A stretch of 64,000 nt of DNA, from positions 992,001 through 1,056,000 of the forward strand of contig JBKBLN010000001.1 of the NCBI GenBank assembly GCA_046296415.1, written 5' to 3'. The notes under the pieces were generated by a model. That model saw only the letters and a program-made list of their open reading frames with translations, had not been told where the DNA came from and did no database searches. This DNA comes from CAYNRA01 sp046296415. Lineage in GTDB: Bacteria; Bacteroidota; Bacteroidia; Cytophagales; Spirosomataceae. Positions 31,576-41,170 of this stretch are shown piece by piece (within the stretch, counting starts at the first letter, position 1; each line of letters starts with the position of its first letter). Position numbers and translations under genes: made by a program.

Positions 31576-32018
31576 TGCAATTGAGGCGTAAATTCTAGAC
31601 GAATTCGAGGATCACCAGTCTGTACAAAATTTCCAGTATCGGTTTCTAGAATTAATTTTTGATTCGTTAATTCGATAATTGTAAAGACTCCTGAGAATCC
31701 AGTAACTCGGACATCAATGCTTTGTTCCAGATCTTTAAACTCCCAAATTCCTTGATTGACCACCTGGCGGGTTAATCGATCCAGTCCCCGTACATTTCCT
31801 GAGAATTGAAATTCAAACAATAATCCCCGAAGAGCGATTGCCTGAATGGTTAGTTGGCCATCGGAGATAGGCTGATTGGAGGGACTCAGAAATCGATCCA
31901 CTTTCCACGTGTGTTGTGTCAAGCGAGTTAAACGCGAAGTATCCTCTTCGATGGTTTGAGTACATCCCCAAACTACTCCGACCATGAGCCAAAGGGCAAT
32001 CCATTGAAATACCTTCAT
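31572..32018 (-). CDS. Small lipoprotein, lipocalin-like
   Basis: The 148-aa product has a lipoprotein signal (WLMVGVVWGC). After it the sequence is predicted beta-rich (HTWKVDRFLSPSNQPI, QLTIQAIALRGLLFEF, GIWEFKDLEQSIDVRVT, TIIELTNQKLILETDT), the pattern of the small lipocalin-like lipoproteins frequent in Cytophagales. Ligand unknown. It is divergent from the DUF255 gene. Confidence 0.7.
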   Translation of the reverse strand: MKVFQWIALWLMVGVVWGCTQTIEEDTSRLTRLTQHTWKVDRFLSPSNQPISDGQLTIQAIALRGLLFEFQFSGNVRGLDRLTRQVVNQGIWEFKDLEQSIDVRVTGFSGVFTIIELTNQKLILETDTGNFVQTGDPRIRLEFTPQLQ

Positions 32019-32152
32019 ATTGTAAACACGGAATTCGAATTTCCGAGATTTCAGTTTAACTTACTACGAAGAAACGAAAAAAAAGTCACTTTGGTACTGC
32101 AGCTTGGAACTAGGGCTTCTTTCTTCCCTGTTTTCAATTAAAATTAGAATCA

Positions 32153-34198
32153 ATGAACCTAGAATATACAAATCGACTCATCCATGAATCGTCTCCTTAC
32201 CTAAAGCAACATGCCCACAATCCTGTCGACTGGTATCCGTGGGGGGCTGAAGCGTGGGAAAGGGCAAAATTTGAGGATAAGCCAGTCATTGTTTCCATTG
32301 GATATTCTGCTTGCCATTGGTGCCATGTGATGGAACGTGAGTCGTTTGAGTCGCCGGAATTGGCGGCCATTATGAATAAATTCTTTATCAACATCAAAGT
32401 AGATCGAGAGGAAAGACCCGATGTGGACTCGATCTATATGGATGCCCTCCATTCCATGGGTCTGCGGGGTGGCTGGCCTTTGAACGTCATGCTCATGCCA
32501 GATGGCAAACCCTTTTATGGTGGAACCTATTTTCCACCCGAAAAATGGAGGCAGATACTATTGGCCATTGCCCAAGGATTTGAACACGATCGAGAGAAGC
32601 TGCAGTCCTCAGCGGATGGATTTGCCGAAAACCTGCAAACCTCTGAGGCCCAAAAATACCGCTTGGCATTTGTCGAGGAACCCAATATCCAAATCGAAAA
32701 AGCAGCCTTGGAGGATATCCAAAGACTGCTTCTTCGTTCCGTTGATTTTAAAAAAGGAGGATTATCTAGATCTCCAAAATTTCCAATGCCAGCGGTCTGG
32801 AGTTACCTCCTTCAGTCCCAAGCGAATCACCCCAATCAGGAAAGTCAAGACGCCATCTTTACCACCCTTGACCGAATGGCCTTGGGCGGTTTGTTTGATC
32901 ATATAGCCGGGGGGTGGACACGGTATTCCACCGACGAAGATTGGAAAGTTCCCCATTTCGAGAAAATGCTTTATGACAACGGGCAACTGCTTTCGGTATA
33001 TGCCCAAGGGATACTATTGGCGCGGCAGCACCCAGACCGAAAACCCCAAGAAAGACTTTACACCTGGGCGATCGAACAAACCGTGTCTTGGCTAAAATCC
33101 GAAATGCAATCGCCGTCGGGTGGGCTCTATGCAGCCCTTGATGCAGATTCCGAAGGAGTTGAGGGCAAATATTATACCTGGACCGAAGAGGAATTAGATG
33201 AAATTTTAGACGAAGATATGGCCTGGTTTGGTGATATGTATGATATCACCGATCAAGGTAACTGGGAGCATGGAAATAATATCCTACATTTGGAGGAATA
33301 CCCCAGTCAATCGAATTGGTCGAGGTGGATGTCAATACTACAAAAGTTAAAACCTATCCGAGAACAACGAATTCGGCCCGGTTTAGATGATAAAATATTG
33401 GCCAACTGGAACGGTTTAGCCATTAAAGGATTAGTGGATGCCTATTTCGCTACCCAAAATCCATTGACAAAAGAATTGGCTTTGGAAGTTGGAGAATGCA
33501 TTCGTCAACATTTTTTGGTAAATGTTCAAAACGAATCTGGAGAGGATGCACTCGGTTTGACCCATGTTTTTGGCAAAAATATTATCGGATTTTTGGATGA
33601 TTACGCCGCAGTCATGGATGCTTTTCTAAGTTTGTACAAACTTACCTTGGACGATACTTGGATACTCGATGCCCTGAAGTTAGCCGATTATGTGGTGGCC
33701 AATTTCTATGACCCATCCGAGCAACTCTTCTTCTTTACCGACAGCCAAGGGGAAGAGTTGATCGCCCGTAAAAAAGAACTTTTCGATAACGTCATCCCGG
33801 CCTCTAATTCCATGATCGCACATGCTTTCTGGAAACTTGGGGAACTAACCGAGCGGACTGATTTGAGTCAAATTTCTCAAGTTATGGTGTCCAAAATGGC
33901 TCCTTTAATCGCCAAAGATCCGCAGTGGCTATCGCATTGGGCAAATCTTCAGGTTCAAATGCACCATGGCTTACCTGTGGTAGTGGTAGATTCTAGCCAA
34001 CCTTTTCAAGCGATTCGACCATTTGTTGAGACTTTTTTACCAGAGGTACTGTATTTATCCGCTGATTCTCACCTACCCTTGGCTCAGGGGAAAAAAGGAG
34101 TAGAAGGAAAAACAACGTATTTCCTTTGTCAAAATCAGAGCTGCCTAGCCCCAACAACTTCTTGGGAGGAAACACTTAAGTCCCTTCAATTACGATGA
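32153..34198 (+). CDS. DUF255/YyaL-type thioredoxin-domain protein
   Basis: The 681-aa protein belongs to the YyaL/SPATA20 family. The N-terminal thioredoxin-like DUF255 domain starts NRLIHESSPYLKQHAHNPVDW and carries the pair of cysteines in YSACHWCHVME (about residue 50-55) plus NIKVDREERPDVD. The remainder is an alpha/alpha barrel like that of N-acylglucosamine epimerases (HFEKMLYDNGQLL, YYTWTEEELDEIL). The biochemical role is unknown. Its stop overlaps the pxpB start by 4 bp, an odd partnership suggesting co-translation with 5-oxoprolinase. Confidence 0.9.
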   Translation: MNLEYTNRLIHESSPYLKQHAHNPVDWYPWGAEAWERAKFEDKPVIVSIGYSACHWCHVMERESFESPELAAIMNKFFINIKVDREERPDVDSIYMDALHSMGLRGGWPLNVMLMPDGKPFYGGTYFPPEKWRQILLAIAQGFEHDREKLQSSADGFAENLQTSEAQKYRLAFVEEPNIQIEKAALEDIQRLLLRSVDFKKGGLSRSPKFPMPAVWSYLLQSQANHPNQESQDAIFTTLDRMALGGLFDHIAGGWTRYSTDEDWKVPHFEKMLYDNGQLLSVYAQGILLARQHPDRKPQERLYTWAIEQTVSWLKSEMQSPSGGLYAALDADSEGVEGKYYTWTEEELDEILDEDMAWFGDMYDITDQGNWEHGNNILHLEEYPSQSNWSRWMSILQKLKPIREQRIRPGLDDKILANWNGLAIKGLVDAYFATQNPLTKELALEVGECIRQHFLVNVQNESGEDALGLTHVFGKNIIGFLDDYAAVMDAFLSLYKLTLDDTWILDALKLADYVVANFYDPSEQLFFFTDSQGEELIARKKELFDNVIPASNSMIAHAFWKLGELTERTDLSQISQVMVSKMAPLIAKDPQWLSHWANLQVQMHHGLPVVVVDSSQPFQAIRPFVETFLPEVLYLSADSHLPLAQGKKGVEGKTTYFLCQNQSCLAPTTSWEETLKSLQLR

Positions 34199-34827
34199 AT
34201 GATTGGTATTGGCTTGGAGACCAAGCCCTTGGATGGAAACCTAAATCAATTCCCCCGGACGAATTTTGGACAGTGTCCCAATCTGCCTTGGAATACTTCA
34301 TCCAACGACCTCCTAAAGGGATTCGAGAGATCGTTCCTGGATTCCAAAGTTTGACTTTCCTTTTGCATAATCAGGTTCTTCCATCTAAAGCTTTGTCTCA
34401 ACTAGTACAAGATTGGCTCGAGGAGGTTCCTCGATTGCCTAATATTGGAAGTACGAAGGTCATTGAGATCCCGGTACACTACAATGGCCCCGATTTAGCG
34501 GAGGTAGCACGCTTGACAAATCTATCTGTTCCGGATGTCATTCGGCTGCATAGCGCTCCCTTGTACCGTGTCCATTTTTTAGGTTTCTTACCTGGGTTTC
34601 CCTATTTAGGAGGCATGGATCCCAAGTTGTTTTGTCCTAGAAGGTCAATACCTAGACGACTGGTTCCAGCTGGAACAGTGGGTATCGGTGGAATGCAAAC
34701 CGGAGTTTATCCCCAAGATAGTCCAGGTGGTTGGCAGTGGATTGGTCAAACCCCGCTTTCGCTTTTTTCACGGCAGACAGGACCTTTGTTGGCTCTTGGT
34801 GATGCAGTTCAATTCGTTCCTTTATGA
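34195..34827 (+). CDS. pxpB: 5-oxoprolinase subunit PxpB (KipI family)
   Basis: Subunit of the ATP-dependent 5-oxoprolinase PxpABC, which opens 5-oxoproline to glutamate. The 210-aa protein has the family motifs IPVHYNGPDLAEVARLTNL, GFLPGFPYLGGMDPKL and AGTVGIGGMQTGVYPQDSPGGW. It is slightly shorter than Bacillus KipI. ATGA overlaps connect it to the genes on both sides. Confidence 0.92.
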   Translation: MNDWYWLGDQALGWKPKSIPPDEFWTVSQSALEYFIQRPPKGIREIVPGFQSLTFLLHNQVLPSKALSQLVQDWLEEVPRLPNIGSTKVIEIPVHYNGPDLAEVARLTNLSVPDVIRLHSAPLYRVHFLGFLPGFPYLGGMDPKLFCPRRSIPRRLVPAGTVGIGGMQTGVYPQDSPGGWQWIGQTPLSLFSRQTGPLLALGDAVQFVPL

Positions 34828-35687
34828 TTATAATTGAGAAGGTTGGGTTTCTAACCACTTGGCAGGATGATGGCCGGATAGGATATGGTCATTGGGGCGT
34901 TCGTCCGGGCGGTCCTATGGATCCTGTTTCCGCTCAATTAGCTCGGGGGTTAATCCACGGGACGGCTAATCTACCTATTTTGGAATCTCATTTTCCCGGT
35001 CCTGTTCTTCGATTTGATTCTGCTGCGACGATTTCCATCACAGGGGCGGACTTTGGGGCACGCTTATCTTCAGGAAGATTTCTTGCCCCAAGGGGATGCT
35101 ATCAAGTTCAGGCAGGCGAAGTTTTGACGTTTACACAAAAATTGGAGGGAGAATGGGTGTATATTGGTATTGCTGGATTGGATCCCCTACGTTCATGGCT
35201 AGGAAGTGTCGATCAGCCGATACAGGTAGGGCAAATGCTTTCACATCAGTCGATCCAATTACCGGAAAAGAAATTAGGTAATTGGTATCGTCCTTTTTCT
35301 TCTTCGATTCGATTTTTGCCTAGACCGGAATTCAATGAAATTACTTTTGGATTTGAGGTGGAACGATTGCCAGAGAGTAATCGAATGGGATACCGATTAA
35401 AAGGTTCATTTCCTAGATTGGATCACTCTGAATTTTCGGCGGGTGTTGTTCAGGGAACGATTCAGCTTCTTCCTGCTGGTCAGGCCATTGTCCTGATGGC
35501 CGACCACCAAACAACAGGTGGATATCCTGTATTAGGGGAGGTTATCTCGGTAGATATTGGTAAATTGGCCCAAAAAAAGCAAAATCAGTTGTTTCATTTG
35601 ATCCCGGTCAGCCATCAAAAAGTATGGGAGGTAAAGACTCAATGGATGACCGTTTGCCGAAAAATGATAAATTTACCTTTAGGATAA
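34824..35687 (+). CDS. pxpC: 5-oxoprolinase subunit PxpC (KipA family)
   Basis: The second subunit of the 5-oxoprolinase complex, 287 aa, related to the carboxyltransferase domain of urea carboxylase. Seen are DDGRIGYGHWGVRPGGPMDP, ITGADFGARL, the SNRMGYRLKG stretch and QTTGGYPVLGEVISVD. Overlaps pxpB by 4 bp and pxpA by one base (TAATG). Confidence 0.92.
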   Translation: MIIIEKVGFLTTWQDDGRIGYGHWGVRPGGPMDPVSAQLARGLIHGTANLPILESHFPGPVLRFDSAATISITGADFGARLSSGRFLAPRGCYQVQAGEVLTFTQKLEGEWVYIGIAGLDPLRSWLGSVDQPIQVGQMLSHQSIQLPEKKLGNWYRPFSSSIRFLPRPEFNEITFGFEVERLPESNRMGYRLKGSFPRLDHSEFSAGVVQGTIQLLPAGQAIVLMADHQTTGGYPVLGEVISVDIGKLAQKKQNQLFHLIPVSHQKVWEVKTQWMTVCRKMINLPLG

Positions 35688-36421
35688 TGGATATAAATTG
35701 TGATGCTGGAGAATCGTATGGTAATTGGTGCATAGGAGACGAAGCCAACTTGTTTCGTTGGGTGAGGTCTGTCAACATAGCCTGTGGATTTCATGCCGGC
35801 GACCCAAGTCACATCCAACAAACCATTCTGTTGGCTAAACAACACAAATTACGGATCGGAGCTCACCCTGGGTATCCTGACTTAGTTGGATTTGGACGAA
35901 GAAGCCTCGTCATGAGTTTTTCGGACATTGAATCTATGGTCATGTACCAAGTGGCTGCATTGAAAGGCATGGTAGAAGCTAATGGCTCACAACTAACGCA
36001 TGTGAAGCCCCACGGGGCGCTCTATACAGATTCGGCTGTAAATCCAAACATCGCTCAGGCTATAGCATCAGCGATTTACAAAATTTCTCCTGAACTCATC
36101 TTGGTTGGGTTGGCTGGAAGCATTTCCCTCGAAATCGCGCAAGAAAAGGGCCTTGTCACGTTAGCTGAAGTATTCGCCGATCGCTCGTATGAATCCACTG
36201 GTCAATTGACCTCGAGATCCATCGAGGGAAGTGTTTTGTCGGAAGAGCAGGAGATTCGAAATCAGGTTCAAGCATTTCTAGGTTCTAAACCAATCCGTTC
36301 CCGAACCGGAGAATTCATTGAACTTAAAGGGCAAACGATTTGTGTTCATGGGGATTCCCATCAAGCTGTTCAGATAGCCCAGTGGGTATGGGAAGAAGTC
36401 CATGCCGTCTCACCGATCTAA
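35687..36421 (+). CDS. pxpA: 5-oxoprolinase subunit PxpA (LamB/YcsF family)
   Basis: Catalytic-type subunit of 244 aa with the family start MDINCDAGESYGNW, IACGFHAGDPSHIQ, LRIGAHPGYPDLVGFGRR, VKPHGALYTD and FADRSYESTGQLTSR. Together with PxpB and PxpC it hydrolyses 5-oxoproline using ATP. An in-frame ATG at 35624 would place 21 extra residues inside pxpC; the ATG at 35687 matches the family. The stop lies one base from the convergent moxR-like stop, with no terminator visible. Confidence 0.94.
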   Translation: MDINCDAGESYGNWCIGDEANLFRWVRSVNIACGFHAGDPSHIQQTILLAKQHKLRIGAHPGYPDLVGFGRRSLVMSFSDIESMVMYQVAALKGMVEANGSQLTHVKPHGALYTDSAVNPNIAQAIASAIYKISPELILVGLAGSISLEIAQEKGLVTLAEVFADRSYESTGQLTSRSIEGSVLSEEQEIRNQVQAFLGSKPIRSRTGEFIELKGQTICVHGDSHQAVQIAQWVWEEVHAVSPI

Positions 36422-36422
36422 C

Positions 36423-37391
36423 TTACAAAAGCGCTTCGATCAAGGCATCCACTGTTTTCCCCTCAGCCTCAGCCTTGAAGTTCCGAACCAACCGGTGCCG
36501 AAGTACGGGTTTAGCTACTGCTCGAACGTCCGCTATATCGGGAGAATACCGACCCTCCATGAGCGCATGACATTTAGCCGCCAACACTAAATTCTGAGAG
36601 GCACGAGGACCAGCTCCCCAATCTATGTATTCTTGGGTAATTTCAGGCGTGGCAGATTGATTTGGTCGTGTTTTATGTACGAGTTTTACCGCGTACTCAA
36701 TCACATTATCAGCTACCGGGACCCGCCGGACCAAATGTTGAAAATAGTCGATTTCTTCGGCCCGAATCACCGGAGAAATCAAGGGTTTTGTATCTGTGGT
36801 CGTATTCTTTACGATCGCCAATTCTTGTTGCCAGGTAGGATAGTCTAGTGTTACCATGAACATGAATCGATCCAGTTGGGCCTCAGGTAGGGGATAAGTA
36901 CCTTCCTGTTCAATTGGATTTTGGGTAGCCAAAACAAAAAAAGGTCGAGGCAATGGGTATCGCACCCCCGCAACTGTAACTTGGTACTCTTGCATGGATT
37001 CCAAAAGTGCCGATTGCGTTTTCGGGGGAGTTCGGTTGATTTCATCGGCCAAAACAATATTGGCAAACACAGGGCCCGGAATAAAGGTTAGGGCTCTTTC
37101 TTTATTCAAGGTTTCTGCACCTAAGATATCTGAGGGCATTAGATCGGGAGTAAATTGAATCCGATTGAATTTCAAATCCAATGCCGAGGAGATCGTTTGT
37201 ACCAAAAGAGTCTTGGCAAGACCGGGCACACCGACCAACAAACAGTGTCCTTGACAAAATATCGAGGTCAAGAGCAATCGAACGGTATCCTCTTGCCCCA
37301 CAATGGCTTTCCCAATTTCGTTTCGAAGGCTTTCGATGGCTTCTCTAAAACCTTTTGCAGCGGCGACATCATCTGGGTAGTGCATAGACAT
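36423..37391 (-). CDS. MoxR-family AAA+ ATPase
   Basis: The 322-aa ATPase has Walker A GVPGLAKT, Walker B NIVLADEINRTPPKTQSALL, the sensor FVLATQNPIEQEGTYPLPEAQLDRF and the MoxR-type lid. MoxR proteins act as chaperones maturing enzyme or surface complexes, usually with VWA-domain proteins encoded beside them. None follows here; the gene ends against pxpA. It starts one base from the stop of the parvulin foldase gene upstream, which suggests a link to envelope protein maturation. Confidence 0.92.
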   Translation of the reverse strand: MSMHYPDDVAAAKGFREAIESLRNEIGKAIVGQEDTVRLLLTSIFCQGHCLLVGVPGLAKTLLVQTISSALDLKFNRIQFTPDLMPSDILGAETLNKERALTFIPGPVFANIVLADEINRTPPKTQSALLESMQEYQVTVAGVRYPLPRPFFVLATQNPIEQEGTYPLPEAQLDRFMFMVTLDYPTWQQELAIVKNTTTDTKPLISPVIRAEEIDYFQHLVRRVPVADNVIEYAVKLVHKTRPNQSATPEITQEYIDWGAGPRASQNLVLAAKCHALMEGRYSPDIADVRAVAKPVLRHRLVRNFKAEAEGKTVDALIEALL

Positions 37392-38722
37392 TAAGGCTCT
37401 TGGGCGAATAAGTTACAACTTTGGTATTCTGGGTCAATTTTGATAAAAACTTCACCAATAGCTTCCCGAAACCATTTATCGATGGCTCGACTGGATTTAT
37501 CTGCCATGGCATATTCGGTAATTTTTTCGAAATCATCCTTTAAACTGGCTCGGTGCGCAGGATACACTTTTTTGAGGCGAATGAGTCGCAAACCTGTACG
37601 GCCATCCGGGCTCCGGTAATTCACTGGTTGGGTGATTTCTCCTTCTTTCATCGGTTCCACTGTGAAATAAAGATTGGGCTCCATGCTCAAATCCAAGGCC
37701 ATGCGAGTACTTCCCGTTTCGTAGTTCATGAGCGCCCCTCCCGAATATTTAGTGTTCTCATCTTCGGTGTGAAGACGAACCTGTTGATCAAATCGGAGTG
37801 AATCTTTCACGATCACCGCACGAAGCGAATCAAGGAATTTTTTGGGTTCACTGAGGTCCAATCGATTATAGTCAGGTCGGAGCAAAATATGCCGGGCGCG
37901 GTATTCTTGACCCCGAATGTCCAAGGTTTGAATAAGGTGATACCCAAATTCTGTCTCCACGATATCAGAAAGCTCACCCGATTTCATACGCATGGCAGCC
38001 GCTTCAAAGGGAGGGGTCATCATGCCTCGTTTGGCATAGCCCAAGTCGCCACCAAAAGGCCGCGAGTTGATATCTTCCGAATATTCAGCGGCCAGATCTT
38101 CAAATTTCTCACCATTTTCGACTCGTTTTTTGAAATCTTTCAACCGGTCGATTAACTCGTCTTTTTGCGCTTTTCCAATTTTACCGAACCGAACCAACTG
38201 CTGAATCTCTACCTCCGTCGGAATCATGGGTATGCTATCTGCCGGAAAGCGATTGAAAAACTTACGGACTTCGTTCGGTGTAACCTTCGTTCCCTCCGTA
38301 ATTTTTTGTTGCATTTTGGCCGCTGTCAAGCGCTCACGAACCTGCTCGCGGACCTCCGCTTTTAATGTTTCGATGGATTTCCCAAATTGATCCACAATGT
38401 TTTTCTCTGATCCATACATCCGAATCATCTCGTTCATCCGGGCATCCAATTGATCGCTTACGGAAGATTCTTCGACAATCACCGAATCAATCTCTGCTTT
38501 GGCCACCAACAATTTTTGAACGGCAATTGACTCCAAAGCTTGGCAACGGGTGTAGGGTTGATTTTGTTGTTTGGCCTTCACCAACATATCTTCAACCTCT
38601 GACTTCAGGATATAATAATTGTCAATTTTGGCAATAATTCGATCAACACTCTGTACTTGAGCCAATTGGCCCTTCGCTAGGATCGAAACAAAGAAAAAAA
38701 GTAAGACAGACAGCCTCTTCAT
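37391..38722 (-). CDS. SurA-like periplasmic peptidyl-prolyl isomerase
   Basis: The 443-aa exported foldase has a signal peptide (LSVLLFFFVSILAKGQ), a SurA N-terminal helical domain (DRIIAKIDNYYILKSEVEDML) and two parvulin modules: module 1 around VRFGKIGK..FGGDLGYAKRGMMTPPFE..FGYHLIQ and module 2 around RARHILLRPDY..YSGGALMNYETGS. SurA escorts outer-membrane proteins to the BAM complex. It is downstream of a larger parvulin lipoprotein gene with 9 bp spacing and upstream of the MoxR gene. Confidence 0.9.
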   Translation of the reverse strand: MKRLSVLLFFFVSILAKGQLAQVQSVDRIIAKIDNYYILKSEVEDMLVKAKQQNQPYTRCQALESIAVQKLLVAKAEIDSVIVEESSVSDQLDARMNEMIRMYGSEKNIVDQFGKSIETLKAEVREQVRERLTAAKMQQKITEGTKVTPNEVRKFFNRFPADSIPMIPTEVEIQQLVRFGKIGKAQKDELIDRLKDFKKRVENGEKFEDLAAEYSEDINSRPFGGDLGYAKRGMMTPPFEAAAMRMKSGELSDIVETEFGYHLIQTLDIRGQEYRARHILLRPDYNRLDLSEPKKFLDSLRAVIVKDSLRFDQQVRLHTEDENTKYSGGALMNYETGSTRMALDLSMEPNLYFTVEPMKEGEITQPVNYRSPDGRTGLRLIRLKKVYPAHRASLKDDFEKITEYAMADKSSRAIDKWFREAIGEVFIKIDPEYQSCNLFAQEP

Positions 38723-38731
38723 ACAAATAAT

Positions 38732-41053
38732 TTACGGATGTTGGGGTGAAAATAACTCATTTACAACGTCGGAATTGGCTGTAAAGGGATATTTTTCAGC
38801 TAATTTACGATCAAATTCTTGGAGTAAATACTCTTGGTACGCTTTTATCACTTCACCTCTAGCTTCACGAATAGTTTTTAAACGAGGTGGAAGGATTTTT
38901 TCTACTATTACCTCATACACTTTATCTTCCCAAGTAAAGCGGTATGTTCCGAGTTTATTAGGTACTTTTTCAGCTACCCAAGGCTCTCCAGCCGAGAAAA
39001 TACCCTCTTTGATGACGATCACCGGGCCATATTTACTCTGTATAATTTTAGCAAGCTCTTCCCTAGAATTACTTAAAAACTGAAAAGTTACCCGTTGGTT
39101 TTTTTGCCAGTCAAATCGCTCCACCGGTCGTGTTTTACCAAAATCAATTTCTTGAATGCGAGAATAATCCAATCCGAGTTGCTGTAAATAGGCACTTACC
39201 CGTTGGACTCGAAGTGCCGAGACGGAGTCCTCTTCTTGGACGTCGGCATGCCCCCCAATTTCAACTAAATAGGAAGGTTGATTGGACATGATGCCGATTA
39301 GGCCTTTTAATCGTTTTTCAGCGTCTTCATCCAACTGAGTTTGGTTCTTGGTGAACGTGATGGGAAGTATACCCCGCCGCAAGGCATACGGTTTTTCTTC
39401 ACCCATGAGCTCATTGGCCATATCAAGGTACTTGATGTCATCCGCCACCATGACCACCCCCTCCATTCGTCCAGCCTGGATGTATTTTTCCTGAGTCTTT
39501 TCAAAAATCTTGATTTGCCCTAACGTGTCCGCTACTGCTTTTTCCCAAACCGTTTCGTTTAATAAAATTTTGGTTACGATATCCCGCTCTTGTTGTTGAA
39601 CACGTTTTTCGAATGCAGGCTGTTTTCTTAAAAATTGGGTGTAAACCTTTCGAATGGATTGATTTTCAAATAAATTTAATTGATGCTGAAGCCAAGTTGT
39701 GGGTTGAGTGCCAGTAGGGATTTGCCATTGGGCTTGATTTTCTTCTAAAAACCGAACAAAATCTGCTACCGTAATTTTCTGACTATCTCCGGTAAAAAGC
39801 GCTTTGGTAAGAAGAGCATTGGGCCAAATATTTTGCCAGGTCTTATAGAGAAGGGAGGTTGAGGCCGTAGCAATTAAGCTATCACGTAAACTTGTTGAGA
39901 CTTTCCATTGAATGGTTTGCTTGGCTTTTTCTAGGCGTAAGGATTGGAGTACCTCTCCCCGGGAATCCGTTTTTAGCTTATCCTCTATGAGCATATCCAA
40001 TGCCTCTGAATATTGAAAGGGTATTTTTTCGATCAATTGAATCAGGTGCCATCCTACCTTGGTTTGAAACGGACCACCAATTGCACCGGATTGCGTCAAA
40101 GCAAATGCATTTTCCTCCAAGATGGGATCCATACGATCCCCAATACCAAATGCCGCTAATTCGCCCCCCCGATCTTTGGTGCGGATGTCCTCAGAATACA
40201 TCCTGACAGCCTCGGTAAAGGTAATCTCCTTGGATTCAATTCGAGTTTTCAAGGAATCAAGAAAGAGCTTCGAGCCTTCCGACGGATTTGTTACAACCAA
40301 ATGCCGAATACGGACTTGTCCTGAATAAGGCCGCTTGTTCTTAACCCAAACAATATGGTATCCGGTTGATGTTCGCACAGGCGTGGAGATACTTCCAATC
40401 GCTCCCTGGTAAGCAACATTTTCGATGGAATATACCAATTGGAGAGGACCGAACCATCCTAGGTACCCTTCCGTTTGATTTGTTTTTGTATCTTGAGAAT
40501 AGAGCCTAGCCGCCTCTCCAAATGACATTTCATTTTGAGCGAGCCGTTGGTAAATGGCCGAGGCCTTTCGGTAGGCGTTGAGGGTATCCTCGGGAGAGGG
40601 TAAGGCAGGAAGGGAAACCAAAATATGACTTAATTCTACTTCCGCTTTATATCGCTCACGCGTGATGTCTTTTAGTTTCTGAATCGTTGCCTCATCTTCC
40701 CAATATTCATCCAAAAGATAATCGCGGTAGGCGGCCACCTCCTCCTGTACAGATGGATCCCGGGTAATTCCGGCCTCTTGGGCCTCCAAGTAATACCGGT
40801 ATTCTTTGATGAACGTAGAAAATAAAGAATCTCGACGGCTAGTTTCCGCTACATCTCGCTCCAAAAAATAGATATCTGCATGCTCTTTTGGAATCTCAAT
40901 GGTACCCAATTTCCCAACTACGGGTACAGGTTGTGCCTGGCTCGCCAAAGAATCTTTCTCTAGGATTTCTGTCTGGGTGATTTGAGGAACTGACTTGGGT
41001 TGACAAGCCCAAAATAGGATGCTAATTCCCCCCGCTAATATTCGTTTATACAT
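38732..41053 (-). CDS. Parvulin foldase lipoprotein with embedded OmpA-like domain
   Basis: The 773-aa product has a lipoprotein signal (GGISILFWAC) and tandem parvulin modules: ELSHILVSLPALPSPED..EGYLGWFGPLQLVY..STGYHIVWV and QVRIRHLVVTNPSEG..RGGELAAFGIGDRMDP..KVGWHLIQLI. After a helical linker comes an OmpA-like peptidoglycan-binding domain (about residues 570-660): LPITFTKNQTQLDEDAEKRL, VEIGGHADVQ with the Asp, and SALRVQRVSAYL with the Arg used for diaminopimelate binding. A final ~110 residues return to a foldase-like tail. The architecture would tether a chaperone between outer membrane and cell wall. Confidence 0.82.
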   Translation of the reverse strand: MYKRILAGGISILFWACQPKSVPQITQTEILEKDSLASQAQPVPVVGKLGTIEIPKEHADIYFLERDVAETSRRDSLFSTFIKEYRYYLEAQEAGITRDPSVQEEVAAYRDYLLDEYWEDEATIQKLKDITRERYKAEVELSHILVSLPALPSPEDTLNAYRKASAIYQRLAQNEMSFGEAARLYSQDTKTNQTEGYLGWFGPLQLVYSIENVAYQGAIGSISTPVRTSTGYHIVWVKNKRPYSGQVRIRHLVVTNPSEGSKLFLDSLKTRIESKEITFTEAVRMYSEDIRTKDRGGELAAFGIGDRMDPILEENAFALTQSGAIGGPFQTKVGWHLIQLIEKIPFQYSEALDMLIEDKLKTDSRGEVLQSLRLEKAKQTIQWKVSTSLRDSLIATASTSLLYKTWQNIWPNALLTKALFTGDSQKITVADFVRFLEENQAQWQIPTGTQPTTWLQHQLNLFENQSIRKVYTQFLRKQPAFEKRVQQQERDIVTKILLNETVWEKAVADTLGQIKIFEKTQEKYIQAGRMEGVVMVADDIKYLDMANELMGEEKPYALRRGILPITFTKNQTQLDEDAEKRLKGLIGIMSNQPSYLVEIGGHADVQEEDSVSALRVQRVSAYLQQLGLDYSRIQEIDFGKTRPVERFDWQKNQRVTFQFLSNSREELAKIIQSKYGPVIVIKEGIFSAGEPWVAEKVPNKLGTYRFTWEDKVYEVIVEKILPPRLKTIREARGEVIKAYQEYLLQEFDRKLAEKYPFTANSDVVNELFSPQHP

Positions 41054-41170
41054 GAATGAAAAATACCAGTAGAAAAGTGGCGTTGTGGTTACCTAAATTC
41101 AAATATAGGACATTACGAGTCACGATCCAATGTCGGTACCCATTCCTTTATTAACATCTTTTTTCTCGTT

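Noticed and set aside
32028..32044. Palindrome around GGAATTCGAATTTCC before the DUF255 gene
   Set aside because: Short, imperfect and AT-rich; no promoter element in proper position and no second copy near a related gene.
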